Of a stretch of DNA of 62,808 nt, positions 27,509-38,243 are shown in pieces; the first letter of the stretch is position 1; each line of letters begins with the position of its first letter. The translations under genes and the position numbers were made by a program. Origin of the DNA: Candidatus Pseudobutyricicoccus lothianensis (lineage in GTDB: Bacteria > Bacillota > Clostridia > Oscillospirales > Butyricicoccaceae); the NCBI GenBank assembly GCA_904419295.1, contig CAJFRA010000010.1, forward strand, positions 1 through 62,808. Direction: 5' to 3'. The notes below the pieces were generated by a model that was not told the origin of the DNA, searched no databases, and saw nothing but the letters and a program-made list of their open reading frames with translations.

Positions 27509-28042
27509 ATGCTCTGCCAGAAATGTGGCAAAAATGAAGCGACAACGTATTATGAATATACCATCAACGGCCAGAAGACCCAGATCTATCTGTGCCCCCA
27601 GTGCGCCCATGAGGCCGGGCTGGATCATTTTTATCCCTTTGGCCAGTGGGGCGTAGGGAATTGGCAGCTGCCCAACCTTTCAAACCTGTTTTTCCCCAGC
27701 GGCCTGCAGGGGATCAGCGAAGGCCGGCCGGCCGGCACAGGGGGCCGGGTCTGTGCCTGCGGCACCACGGAAGAAGAAGTGCGCCGCACCGGAAGGCCGG
27801 GCTGCCCGGAGTGCTACAATACATTCCGCGACCTGTTCGAACCCATGGTGCGCCGCATCCACGGCAGCGCCAAACACACGGGGAGCGCGCCCCAGAACAT
27901 CGAGGTCTCTCAGCAGGCCAAGCTCCAGCGGCTCAACGCCGAATTGGGCGACGCCATTGCCAAGCAGGAGTTTGAAAAAGCGGCCCAGCTACGGGACCAG
28001 ATCAAAGCCATCCAACAGCAGGAAGGGGGAGAGGACAAATGA
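27509..28042 (+). CDS. mcsA: McsA, activator of the arginine kinase McsB
   Basis: 177 residues. Four Cys pairs form two zinc sites: CQKCG (residue 3), CPQCA, CACG and CPECY. A C-terminal UVR motif (KLQRLNAELGDAIAKQEFEKAAQLRDQIKAI) mediates contact with McsB or ClpC. McsA stimulates McsB kinase activity. Its stop overlaps the mcsB start (ATGA), which indicates translational coupling. Confidence 0.94.
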   Translation: MLCQKCGKNEATTYYEYTINGQKTQIYLCPQCAHEAGLDHFYPFGQWGVGNWQLPNLSNLFFPSGLQGISEGRPAGTGGRVCACGTTEEEVRRTGRPGCPECYNTFRDLFEPMVRRIHGSAKHTGSAPQNIEVSQQAKLQRLNAELGDAIAKQEFEKAAQLRDQIKAIQQQEGGEDK

Positions 28043-29064
28043 AGTGGTTCCAAGCCAGGGGGCAGCAATCGGATGTGGCCGTTTCCACCCGCATCCGGCT
28101 GGCCCGCAACGTGAAAGGGTTGTCTTTTGGCAGCCGGCTGCACAGCACCCAGGCGGAAAAGCTGATCGAAGAGGTGAAAGAGGCCGCCGCCAAAGGCGCC
28201 ACCGCCTTTTCCCTGATCCGGGTGGATGAGATCACGCCGGAGGAGCGGATGGCCCTGTATGAAAAGCATCTGATCTCCCGGGAAATGATGGACAAAAAGC
28301 CGGCGGCCCTGCTTTTGTCCGAAGACGAATCCATTTCGGTGATGATCAATGAAGAGGACCACCTGCGCATCCAGGTGATGAGCGCGGGCATCGCCCTAAA
28401 GGAGTGCCTGGAAGAGGCCATGAAACTGGATGCCCTGCTGCAGCAGAGCCTGTACTTTGCCTATGACCAGGAACTGGGCTTTTTGACCCAATGCCCCACC
28501 AACCTGGGCACCGGCCTGCGGGCCTCGGTGATGCTCCACTTGCCCATGTTGACCCGCACGGGCCAGATCAACGCCGTCATCTCGGCGGCCAACAAGATCG
28601 GCTTGGAGATCCGGGGCCTCTACGGCGAAGGGAGCAAGGCCGAAGGGGAGTTTTACCAAGTGTCCAACAGCATCACCCTGGGGCTCTATGAAGAGGAGAT
28701 CTGCGAAAAGCTGAAAGACGCGGTGGAACGGATCATCCAGCAGGAACAAAACTTGCGGCAGGCCTACCGCCAGCAGTACCCCGGCGCTTTGGAAGACCGG
28801 GTGTGGCGTGCCGCCGGCCTGCTGCGCTACGCCAGAAAAGTGACCAGCGCCGAAGCGGAAGCGCTGCTGTCGGATGTGCGGCTGGGCCAGGCCTGCGGTA
28901 TTTTGGCGGGCATCACGGCCCAGCAGCTGAACCAGTTGATCTATGAGATCGCGCCGGCCTGCATCGAACTGACCCGGGACCGCTCGCTGACAGCGGATGA
29001 GCGGGATATGGCCCGGGCCGACCTGCTGCGGGAGGCGCTGCAAAACCTGAAAGAACCGGCCTGA
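28039..29064 (+). CDS. mcsB: Protein-arginine kinase McsB
   Basis: 341 residues. The phosphagen-kinase-like catalytic domain has STRIRLARNVKG near the N-terminus and CPTNLGTGLRASVMLHLP near residues 154-171 around the nucleotide site. The C-terminal RDMARA fits the allosteric RDxxRA phospho-arginine pocket. McsB marks proteins with phosphoarginine for ClpCP degradation and inactivates CtsR. Confidence 0.95.
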   Translation: MKWFQARGQQSDVAVSTRIRLARNVKGLSFGSRLHSTQAEKLIEEVKEAAAKGATAFSLIRVDEITPEERMALYEKHLISREMMDKKPAALLLSEDESISVMINEEDHLRIQVMSAGIALKECLEEAMKLDALLQQSLYFAYDQELGFLTQCPTNLGTGLRASVMLHLPMLTRTGQINAVISAANKIGLEIRGLYGEGSKAEGEFYQVSNSITLGLYEEEICEKLKDAVERIIQQEQNLRQAYRQQYPGALEDRVWRAAGLLRYARKVTSAEAEALLSDVRLGQACGILAGITAQQLNQLIYEIAPACIELTRDRSLTADERDMARADLLREALQNLKEPA

Positions 29065-29120
29065 TGGAGGCCGGCAGACCATAGGACCGAAAGCCATGCG
29101 ACATACGGGAGGGATTGCAT

Positions 29121-31562
<2,442 letters not shown>

Positions 31563-31575
31563 AGCGAGAGAACAG

Positions 31576-31613
31576 ACCTCCCGCGGCCACAGCCGGCCGC
31601 GGGAGGTTTTTTG
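31576..31613 (+). terminator. Rho-independent terminator after clpC
   Basis: An ACCTCCCGCGGC / GCCGCGGGAGGT stem is followed by TTTTTT, 13 bases past the clpC stop. Confidence 0.9.
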
Positions 31614-31633
31614 CCGTGATGGCACAGGGAAAG

Positions 31634-32026
31634 TTACTCCCCTGCGTGGGCCCCATCGATTGGGGAAAAGATGTGGCAAATGGGGTATTTGACAGGGCTT
31701 GCAAAGAAGGAACCTTTTTCAGCCGACTGCCGGACATATGGGCGGGCGGCTGCTTTTTGAGGCGGCGAGGAAAACAGGCGGCCGAACTCTATTTGGAACC
31801 GGTGGGCAGGGCGGAGCACCCGGGCCCGGAACTGTACAAGGGCCCGCCAAGGGTCCGATCCCAGCACTTCCATCCACCGAGTTTTGTGGTCCCGCGAGGC
31901 AGCCATGATCGGAGCCTGTGTAGCGGCAGAGGGACGGACTGACGCTGCAGATGGAATGCGGCAGGCTGCCGCAAGGAAGAGGAACAAAAGGGGGAGGCAG
32001 AAAAACAGGGAAAATGAGCGGCGCAT
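31634..32026 (-). CDS. Small putative lipoprotein
   Basis: 130 residues. The N-terminus MRRSFSLFFCLPLLFLFLAAAC is a lipoprotein signal with Cys at residue 22. The mature part is basic and shows no known domain. GGAGG lies 9 bases before the ATG at 32026, and a good minus-strand promoter sits upstream. It is divergent from the XRE repressor gene and shares a double operator with it. The C-terminal third could be less real than the rest, since no homologue is recalled. Confidence 0.55.
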   Translation of the reverse strand: MRRSFSLFFCLPLLFLFLAAACRIPSAASVRPSAATQAPIMAASRDHKTRWMEVLGSDPWRALVQFRARVLRPAHRFQIEFGRLFSSPPQKAAARPYVRQSAEKGSFFASPVKYPICHIFSPIDGAHAGE

Positions 32027-32065
32027 CAAAGAGACCTCCGGACGAACAGATTTGGTGTCGGCTTT

Positions 32066-32119
32066 ATTGTATAACAATTTGTTATAAAAATCAATATAAC
32101 AAATTGTTTTGCATATACT
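32066..32119. promoter_or_regulatory. Divergent promoters with two inverted XRE operators
   Basis: Minus-strand promoter: TTGATT (32089-32094) and TACAAT (32066-32071) with 17 bp between. Plus-strand promoter: weak TCAATA (32091-32096) and TATACT (32114-32119), also 17 bp apart. Each spacer holds one palindrome: TATAACAATTTGTTATA at 32070-32086 and TATAACAAATTGTTTTG at 32095-32111, which is the first one inverted. A repressor dimer at each site would shut both genes. Confidence 0.7.
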
Positions 32120-32152
32120 TGGGGTGCCAAAACTGTGCAAAGGAGTCAAAAC

Positions 32153-32377
32153 ATGTACCAAAGAATACGCGATATGAGGGAGGACCACGATCTGCTGCAA
32201 AAGGATCTGGCTCATTATTTACAGTGCTCTCAAGTTTGCTATTCTTATTATGAGATGGGCAAGCGGGACATTCCCACCGATGTCCTGATCCGCCTGGCCC
32301 AATATTACTGCACCAGCACCGATTATCTGTTGGGCCTGACGGATGTGAAACAGCCATACCCGCCTGCCCAAAAGTGA
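32153..32377 (+). CDS. XRE family helix-turn-helix regulator
   Basis: 74 residues, essentially one Cro/C1-type HTH domain: IRDMREDHDLLQKDLAHYLQCSQVCYSYYEMGKRDIP, then LIRLAQYYCTSTDYLLGL. It likely represses its own gene and the divergent lipoprotein gene through the palindromes between them. AAAGGAGT is 7 bases before the ATG at 32153. Confidence 0.92.
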   Translation: MYQRIRDMREDHDLLQKDLAHYLQCSQVCYSYYEMGKRDIPTDVLIRLAQYYCTSTDYLLGLTDVKQPYPPAQK

Positions 32378-32390
32378 AAGAGCACCCCTT

Positions 32391-32417
32391 GGACTGCCCG
32401 ATTTCGGGCAGTTTTTG
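32391..32417 (+). terminator. Rho-independent terminator of the XRE gene
   Basis: An ACTGCCCGA / TCGGGCAGT stem is followed by TTTT, 16 bases past the stop. Confidence 0.85.
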
Positions 32418-32505
32418 CATCTGTTTAAAATCAGGGGAACCTTTTGGCGAAATGCCCGTCTAAACAGCGAAAGAAAAAAGGGAGATTCCCTGAGGAGGAG
32501 AACAG

Positions 32506-33360
32506 ATGAAAAAACGGACTTGGTTGCTGGCCATGCTTTTGGTATGCGCCCTGGCCTTTGCCGGGTGTACCAGCCAGCAGAAACCCACGGGGGAAGATGC
32601 ACAGAAAGAGGACCAGCAGGAAGAACAACTGACAGAAGAAAAGACGGAGGAAGAACAGCCCGAATCGCCGGAGGCGGGGGAGAACGCCGACCAGGCAGAG
32701 GACGCCCAGCAGCCGGAGGAGGAAGAAAAGGACCAGGCCCAGAGCAGTGGCCAGGGGAGCCAGGACACCGCTTCGAAACCCAGCGGCGGCCAGGGAACAC
32801 AGAAACCGGCAGCGCCTTCCAAACCGGAAGGGGGACAGAGCAACAGCGGTTCCGGGAGCACCGGCGGCGGCAATCAGCCCAGCCAGCCTGCGCCCCAGCC
32901 TGAACCGGAGCCAGAGCCGGCTCCCACACCGGAACCCGAACCAGAGCCGAAACCTCAGCCCGGCAAAACAGCCAAAGAGATCGCAGACGCCCTGCTGGCT
33001 CAATCGGCCATCGGCGCCGGCAATGTGTCGGACATGGGTGAGCTGGGCCTGATGTCGGCCTTCTACCCCACGCTGGATCTTTCGAAGATGGAAAGCTATT
33101 GCGTGAAAGGGCCTATGATGAATGTCAAAGCGGGGGAAGTGGCGGTCTTCCAAGTGAAGGACAGCGCCGATGTGCCCGCCGTGAAGCAGGTCCTCCAGCA
33201 GCGGGCTGCCGATGTGGCAAAGAGTTTTGAAAACTATTTGCAGGACCAATATGAGATCGCACAAAAAGCACAGGTGTGCACCAAAGGCAACTACGTGGCG
33301 CTGATCATTGACGGCAACGCGGCTGCTTTGGCCCAGCTTTTTGATTCCTTGGCGGCATAA
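32506..33360 (+). CDS. DUF4358 lipoprotein with acidic/Pro-rich linker
   Basis: 284 residues. A lipoprotein signal peptide ends with Cys at residue 21 (ALAFAGC). Residues 25-155 form a long low-complexity linker, first Glu/Gln-rich, then Ser/Gly-rich, then PEPEPEP repeats, suited to span the cell wall. The folded C-terminal domain (TAKEIADALLAQSAIGAGNVSDM ... VKAGEVAVFQVKD) matches DUF4358, whose function is unknown. GAGGAG lies 5-6 bases before the ATG. Confidence 0.88.
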   Translation: MKKRTWLLAMLLVCALAFAGCTSQQKPTGEDAQKEDQQEEQLTEEKTEEEQPESPEAGENADQAEDAQQPEEEEKDQAQSSGQGSQDTASKPSGGQGTQKPAAPSKPEGGQSNSGSGSTGGGNQPSQPAPQPEPEPEPAPTPEPEPEPKPQPGKTAKEIADALLAQSAIGAGNVSDMGELGLMSAFYPTLDLSKMESYCVKGPMMNVKAGEVAVFQVKDSADVPAVKQVLQQRAADVAKSFENYLQDQYEIAQKAQVCTKGNYVALIIDGNAAALAQLFDSLAA

Positions 33361-33374
33361 TCGTACAAAAACGG

Positions 33375-33401
33375 CCGCCTGCCCAGGGGAGGGGCAGGCG
33401 G
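33375..33401 (-). repeat. GC-rich hairpin with minus-strand T-run
   Basis: A perfect 10-bp stem CCGCCTGCCC / GGGCAGGCGG has TTTTT after it only on the minus strand. It may end antisense transcription or act as a 3' stem on the DUF4358 mRNA. Confidence 0.45.
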
Positions 33402-33491
33402 AGGTGCCTTGGGACCTGTATGTGCCTGCACCATTGGAAAGACTGCAAGAAAGATGCTGGTACAATCCGCTGAGAGCGACAACGAAATCAC

Positions 33492-33536
33492 AAAGGGCCC
33501 GTTGCAGAAGGAACCTGTTCTGCAATGGGCCCTTTT
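33492..33536. terminator. Bidirectional terminator-like hairpin
   Basis: A long stem of 18 or more bp (AAAGGGCCC then TTGCAGAA, with small mismatches) ends in TTTT. It separates the DUF4358 gene from the LuxR-type regulator. The rest of 33361-33695 holds no gene I can support. Confidence 0.65.
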
Positions 33537-33695
33537 GGCTGTGGGAACAGGAGTGAAGCCCAAAGCGCCGGGGCACAAGCAGCAGTCTGCCTGGTCGCCG
33601 GCCACGGTTCAAGCCGAAGAAAAAAGGGGATTTTCCCACGCACAGGTGGGGCAGGCAGAGCAGTCCATTTGCCCCACGAGCCCACCCTTCTGCCC

Positions 33696-33724
33696 TTGCA
33701 ACTATGCGTCGAAACGAATATAAT
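33696..33724 (+). promoter_or_regulatory. Promoter of the LuxR-type regulator
   Basis: TTGCAA (33696-33701), a 17-bp spacer and a perfect TATAAT (33719-33724). RNA would start near 33731, about 27 bases before the ATG. Confidence 0.75.
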
Positions 33725-33757
33725 AAAATCTACGAGGAATCTGTTCGGAGGGATACG

Positions 33758-34981
33758 ATGGAGTACATGATGGCCCGGGATGCGGCGCGAAAATGGAAGA
33801 TCTCTGTACGGCTTGTCCAGCAATACTGTGTGGATGGGCGCATAGAGGGGGCACGGAAGTTCAGTGGGGCCTGGGCGATCCCTGCCGGTGCGCAAAAACC
33901 GGCAGATGCCCGAAAAAAAACGGCGCCTGCCAGGCCGGCACAGACTGGATCAGAGACAGCACCTCCGCAGCCTGCACCGGCCCTGTGCCGTACGCCGATG
34001 CCTTTGATGAACACGGCATTTACGCCGGGCCAATGCATGGAATACGTAGAGGGGATCGAGGATGCCGGATTGCGGGACATCGCGCTGGCGGAATATCACT
34101 ACTTCAGAGGCCAGCCCGAAGAGGCGGCGCGTGAAGCAGAACTGTATCTCTCCCACGAAGATCTGGCCTTGCGGCTGTCCGCATGTTTGATCTATACCTA
34201 TGCCAACCTGGCGATCGGTCAGATCCAGCAGGCGCAGTATACGCTGATGGAGGTGCGGAATATCCTTGCATCGGCCGATGAGCATATGCCTCCTCCGCTT
34301 CGGGCTTCGGCGGTCTTTATTATGGCTACCGCCACGGTGCTGCTCCATCTGCCCCTGCCGGGGGGCGCAGAGACACTGCAGGAGCATATCCGATTTCTGC
34401 CGCCGGGGCTGCGGATGTTCGCCCTTTATGTACAGGCACACTACACCTATCTGCAGGGCGATTACGGAAAGAGCATCGGCATTGTGGAGACCGCCTTTGC
34501 CATGCAAGCAGAGGAGTTCCCTATCCCCGCTATTTATCTGCACATGGTGGCGGTGATGGATTATATGAGCCTAAAGCAGCCGGAGCGGGCCCAAGCGCAT
34601 CTGCTGGCCAGCTGGAAGCTGGCCCAGCCGGACGATTTGATCGAGGCCTTCGGCGAGCATCACGGACTGCTGGGAGGCATGCTGGAAGCGGTTTTGAAAA
34701 AGGATTGGCCGGAGGATTTCAAGCGCATCATCGCCATCACATACCGCTTTTCCGAGGGTTGGCGCCGGATCCACAATCCAGTTACAGGGGAACAGGTTGC
34801 GGATAATCTGACCACCACGGAATTCGCCACAGCTATGCTGGCGGTCCGGGGATGGACCAATCAGGAGATTGCCACCCATCTGGGGATCTCGGTCAATACG
34901 GTAAAGCAGCATATCTCCTCGACACTGATGAAGCTGGGCATCAAGCAGCGGAAGGACTTGAAAGGATATATGTTGCGTTAA
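33758..34981 (+). CDS. LuxR-type regulator with an extra N-terminal HTH
   Basis: 407 residues. The C-terminal GerE/LuxR HTH is clear: LTTTEFATAMLAVRGWTNQEIATHLGISVNTVKQHISSTLMKLGIKQRKDL. The N-terminus (MEYMMARDAARKWKISVRLVQQYCVDGRIEGARKFSGAWAIP) looks like a MerR/excisionase-type winged helix. A Pro/Ala-rich linker at residues 48-75 joins it to a helical TPR-like middle. That gives two potential DNA-binding ends. GGAGGG precedes the ATG at 33758. It may control the neighbouring LytTR/GHKL genes. Confidence 0.88.
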   Translation: MEYMMARDAARKWKISVRLVQQYCVDGRIEGARKFSGAWAIPAGAQKPADARKKTAPARPAQTGSETAPPQPAPALCRTPMPLMNTAFTPGQCMEYVEGIEDAGLRDIALAEYHYFRGQPEEAAREAELYLSHEDLALRLSACLIYTYANLAIGQIQQAQYTLMEVRNILASADEHMPPPLRASAVFIMATATVLLHLPLPGGAETLQEHIRFLPPGLRMFALYVQAHYTYLQGDYGKSIGIVETAFAMQAEEFPIPAIYLHMVAVMDYMSLKQPERAQAHLLASWKLAQPDDLIEAFGEHHGLLGGMLEAVLKKDWPEDFKRIIAITYRFSEGWRRIHNPVTGEQVADNLTTTEFATAMLAVRGWTNQEIATHLGISVNTVKQHISSTLMKLGIKQRKDLKGYMLR

Positions 34982-35022
34982 AGGGCTATGCCTGTGGAAT
35001 TCCACAGGCATAGCCCTTTTTT
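34981..35022 (+). terminator. Rho-independent terminator of the LuxR-type gene
   Basis: A perfect 19-bp palindromic stem is centred on GGAATTCC and followed by TTTT. It starts at the last base of the stop codon. Confidence 0.9.
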
Positions 35023-35039
35023 GCGCTCAAACGGGTGAT

Positions 35040-35067
35040 TTCAACTGGAAGGGATCTATGCTATAGT
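35040..35067 (+). promoter_or_regulatory. Promoter of the LytTR/GHKL operon
   Basis: TTCAAC (35040-35045), a 16-bp spacer and TATAGT (35062-35067). It is followed by a 90-base leader and a GGAGGAG site at about 35150. Confidence 0.5.
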
Positions 35068-35160
35068 ATCTTTAAAATTGGGGATCACACCGGCCCTGCC
35101 TGCAGCGGGCGGGCTGCTGGGAAAGGAAATCACAGAAAAGGCTGGAGGGAGGAGGAGCCT

Positions 35161-35902
35161 GTGCGTATCTTGGTGAATTTTCCCGATCCGGCGGAGCGGG
35201 ATGCTCTGTGCAATATGCTTCGGCTATGGATGGAGCTCACCTGTGTTTCTGCAGATCTTGTGACGGCAGAAGCGGAGGAAGCCGGTGGGCCAGGGGTTTG
35301 CCCAGTCGCCTTTTGGGATCTGGATGGCCCTGAACTGCCGCCTCCGACCTGGTGCCCTCCAGACCGCGCCCTGTTTCTCTGCTCTCGGGATCCCCGGCGG
35401 GCGATTGCCAGCTATTCCTTCCACCCCACAGGGTTCCTTTTGAAGCCTGTGTCCATGGAACATCTGCAGAAGGCCATGCGCCAATGCTCCCGCCTCTGGT
35501 TTTCCGCACTCATCGGCTTGAGATCTACGATGGCCGGGTGAAGATCGGGATCCCATTCAGCAATCTGCTCTGCGTGGAGGGCGCCCGCCGGGGCTGCCGG
35601 ATCCACACGACCCATCAACGGATCACTTCCCAGGAGCCACTGTACCGGCTGGAACAGCAGCTCCCGGAGAAGATCTTCATACGGTGCCAGCGCAGCTTCG
35701 TGGTCAATTTCACCTATGGCAGCAAGTTGCAGGGGATTTTTTGCAGCTATACAACGGCGCAGAGATCCCGATCGGGCGGCGGAATAGAGGAGCTGTGCTG
35801 GAGGCTTACCGCCGGTTTTGCCAGCTGCGGTATGGGGCAGAGAAACGCATTGGAAGAGGGGAAGACAAGGGGAGGAAACTGTTGTGCCAGAAATATCCAT
35901 AG
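35161..35902 (+). pseudogene. LytTR response regulator, broken by two frameshifts
   Basis: From GTG 35161 (GGAGGAG upstream) one frame encodes a receiver-like N-terminus (VRILVNFPDP ... FLLKPVSMEHLQKAMRQC). The LytTR domain then continues in a second frame (HRLEIYDGRVKIGI ... IFIRCQRSFVVNFTYGSK, about 35500-35730). Its end appears in a third frame (LYNGAEIPIGRRNRG ... FCQLRYGAEK, to 35902). The shifts fall near GGTTTTCC (35497-35504) and GGGGATTTTTT (about 35730-35745), both homopolymer contexts. Either the gene is dead or the assembly has indels. It overlaps the next, intact LytTR gene. Confidence 0.8.
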
Positions 35903-36615
35903 CCATCTGTGACGATCTGGCAGCAGATCGGACCAACTTGGCCAAAATGGTACATGCCTATGCGCAGGCGCATGGGTTTTCCGCTCGCCTCCACCTATAT
36001 TCCAGCGGGGAGAGGCTGCTGGCAGCGTTCCAGAGGCCAGAGCCCATCCATTTGCTCTTTTTGGACATCTATCTGCCGGGGCTGCCCGGTATGGAGACGG
36101 CCCGGCGCATTCGGTCCGCTGGCAATCCAACGTCTATTGTTTTCGTCACCGTCAGCCGGGAGCACGGGATGGAGAGTTTTGAGGTCCAGGCATTCGACTA
36201 CCTGGTGAAGCCCTTGCGGGAAGCGGATGTGTCTGCCTCCCTAGATTGGTATTTCTCCCACATTCCAGAACACTTGCGGGAATTGTCCGTCTATTCCGAG
36301 GGCGGGTGGCAGCAGATCCCCCTGGCCTCTATCCGTTACATCGACGTGTACGACCATCGGTCCTACATCCATACCCCGGGCGGTGTGATCCCGGTCCGGC
36401 GTGGGCTGGGCGACCTGGAATCCGCCATTGGCAGCCGGGATTTTCTCCGCTGCCACTGGAGTTACCTGGTAAATATCCACTATGTGGAAGGAGTGGAGGG
36501 CCAGAATTTGCGCATGAAAGATCAAACGCTGGTCCCCATCAGCGCCACGAACACAGCCAACATCCGCAGAAAAATCATTGACTGGATCTATATGAAAGCG
36601 TGGTCACAAGTATGA
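35884..36615 (+). CDS. LytTR family response regulator
   Basis: 243 residues from a GTG start with GGGGAGG 8 bases upstream. The receiver domain has acidic ICDD near residue 8, the phosphoacceptor in LLFLDIYLPGLPG near 60, and the conserved Lys in YLVKPL near 107. The LytTR domain follows (IPLASIRYIDVYDHRSYIHT ... FLRCHWSYLVNIHYVEGVEG). It binds DNA as AgrA and LytR do, usually at pairs of 9-bp repeats. The stop overlaps the kinase start (ATGA), giving a two-component pair. Confidence 0.94.
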   Translation: MPEISIAICDDLAADRTNLAKMVHAYAQAHGFSARLHLYSSGERLLAAFQRPEPIHLLFLDIYLPGLPGMETARRIRSAGNPTSIVFVTVSREHGMESFEVQAFDYLVKPLREADVSASLDWYFSHIPEHLRELSVYSEGGWQQIPLASIRYIDVYDHRSYIHTPGGVIPVRRGLGDLESAIGSRDFLRCHWSYLVNIHYVEGVEGQNLRMKDQTLVPISATNTANIRRKIIDWIYMKAWSQV

Positions 36616-37352
36616 TTGCATTTGTACTTGCAGCCGCTGTCAGCTTGCTGCTCCTGCTTCTGTGGGGGTTCCGTCTGCGAAAGACCCTGCGCCGGGAGCG
36701 GGAGGAAAACTGCTGGCTGCGCAAGCTGCTTCGGATAGGCTTTCGGACAGATCATGCTGATCTGGCCCAGCTGAGGAAACTGCGTCACGACTTGCGTCAG
36801 TATCTGATCCTGGCGGAGAGAGCGGCAATGCCGGCGAAAGCCGCCGCCTTGCGGGATGCGCTGGATGCCGCACCATCTGCCAGAGAGCGGGAGAGCGGGG
36901 TCGTCTCCGCTCTGGAACGGTACTATCTGGAGCGCGCGAAAGAGTTGGGGTTTCAGGCGGATCTGCAAATTGCGCTGCCCCAAACATGGGAAGATGCCAT
37001 CCCCGATATCTGCCTGATGCTGAACAATCTGCTGGAAAACGCCATAGAAGCCCTCCAGCGGGAGGGTGGCGGATGGCTGCGGGCCAGGAGTATCGCGACG
37101 GCCGGCTATTTTTCCCTGGTGGTGGGCAATTCCTGCACCAGGCCGCTCAGGATGTTCAAAGGGCGCTATCTGTCCAGCAAATCCTTTGGCCGGTTCGGCA
37201 TTGGCTTGGAGACGGTTCAGGAGGTGGCACAGCGCTACGGCGGACAAGTGGAGTTCACCGTTGAAAACGGGGAGTTCCGCGCCTCTGTGTTATTGCTTCG
37301 GCCAGAAACAGCTGCGATTGAGACCGATGGGCCCGCCCCCCTCCAAGTATGA
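36612..37352 (+). CDS. GHKL-type sensor histidine kinase with minimal sensor
   Basis: 246 residues. A single transmembrane segment (2-20) replaces the usual 5-7 helices of AgrC/ComD kinases. The phosphoacceptor His is at about residue 59 in LRKLRHDLRQYL. The ATP-binding GHKL domain shows the N box LMLNNLLENAIEAL (136-147) and the G box FGIGLETV near 195-202. It pairs with the LytTR regulator. With no sensor domain, its signal must come through the membrane segment or a partner. No AgrD-like peptide gene is seen nearby. Confidence 0.9.
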   Translation: MIAFVLAAAVSLLLLLLWGFRLRKTLRREREENCWLRKLLRIGFRTDHADLAQLRKLRHDLRQYLILAERAAMPAKAAALRDALDAAPSARERESGVVSALERYYLERAKELGFQADLQIALPQTWEDAIPDICLMLNNLLENAIEALQREGGGWLRARSIATAGYFSLVVGNSCTRPLRMFKGRYLSSKSFGRFGIGLETVQEVAQRYGGQVEFTVENGEFRASVLLLRPETAAIETDGPAPLQV

Positions 37353-37355
37353 CTG

Positions 37356-37394
37356 CAAGCAGAGAGCCTGTCCACTGGACAGGCTCTCTGCTTG
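37356..37394. terminator. Bidirectional terminator filling a convergent gap
   Basis: A perfect 19-bp inverted repeat around one base (37356-37394) begins 3 bases after the kinase stop. It ends exactly at the stop of the DUF4157 gene on the other strand. It serves both genes. Confidence 0.85.
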
Positions 37395-38228
37395 TTAGCG
37401 TTGCCACCAGTGTTTTTTCTTGGCCGGTGCGATCCAACTGTCTGGATCCTCATCAGTCAGTGTGAGGTAAGATATTGTTTTCGCCATGATTTCCTCATCC
37501 TCTGCCTCGCTGCTGTGCTGGATCCGGTTGGCAGGTGAACCAGATATCACAGGCCCACGGTGTGCCAAATAGTCATAGTCATGCGCGTCAAGGTCGTCTG
37601 CCAGAGAATCATCCTGTTGAATGGGCGCCTGGGGCAGGAGCCCTGACACATCCTCTGAAAAACTGACGAGGGAGCCTGGCAACGGCTGCTGTTGTGGCTG
37701 AGCGGCTTTCTTGGCCTTTTTTTTCTCCTGCCGGCTCTTGCACTGGGCAGGGGCAGAGGCTTCTGACATAGGGGCGATGGCCATGGGTTCCCCGCCCAAA
37801 CCGTTTTGGGGCCCTGCCTGGGCGGTAAGCCCGGAGGCCACACGGGCCCCCATCACATCGGCCTCCTGCTCCAGGGAAGCATTTTCCACCACCGGGAAAC
37901 CACCTTCCACCCGGCCCTGGGCCTGTTGTACCACATGGGCCAGCTCATGGCCCAGCACATCCATGCCGGCACTCTCATCCAACAAGATATCGGTACCCTG
38001 GGCCACGGCCTGGACCCCCATCTCCTCCGGGATATGGCCGCGGCTGATACGGATGTTGGTAAAGTCCGCACAGAAGCCTGGTTCAAATTTCTCCCGCAAC
38101 TGGGGAGACATGGGCTGGGGCGCGCCGGCCCCGGCCAGATGGAGCATTTCGCTCCGGGTGGGCGCTGTCTTCTGGGCAGGCGAAGAGGCCCGCTCTGGCG
38201 CTTTGCGCTTGTTCTGATAGGTCTGCAT
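37395..38228 (-). CDS. DUF4157 (eCIS-core) protein
   Basis: 277 residues. The N-terminal region has the DUF4157 pattern: the PMSPQLREKFEPGFCADFTNIRI segment, then VQAVAQGTDILLDE, and HELAHVVQQAQGRV with an HExxH-like zinc motif near residue 93. The rest is low-complexity and acidic, ending in KKKHWWQR. DUF4157 is common in proteins linked to extracellular contractile injection systems and toxins, but no injection genes are in view. It follows the double-GNAT gene by 15 bases and has GGGGGAC before its ATG. Confidence 0.88.
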   Translation of the reverse strand: MQTYQNKRKAPERASSPAQKTAPTRSEMLHLAGAGAPQPMSPQLREKFEPGFCADFTNIRISRGHIPEEMGVQAVAQGTDILLDESAGMDVLGHELAHVVQQAQGRVEGGFPVVENASLEQEADVMGARVASGLTAQAGPQNGLGGEPMAIAPMSEASAPAQCKSRQEKKKAKKAAQPQQQPLPGSLVSFSEDVSGLLPQAPIQQDDSLADDLDAHDYDYLAHRGPVISGSPANRIQHSSEAEDEEIMAKTISYLTLTDEDPDSWIAPAKKKHWWQR

Positions 38229-38243
38229 CTGTCATGTCCCCCT

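Noticed and set aside
32431-33639. A 402-residue minus-strand frame opposite the DUF4358 gene
   Set aside because: It is a shadow of low-complexity coding sequence. The plus strand has signal peptide, domain and binding site.
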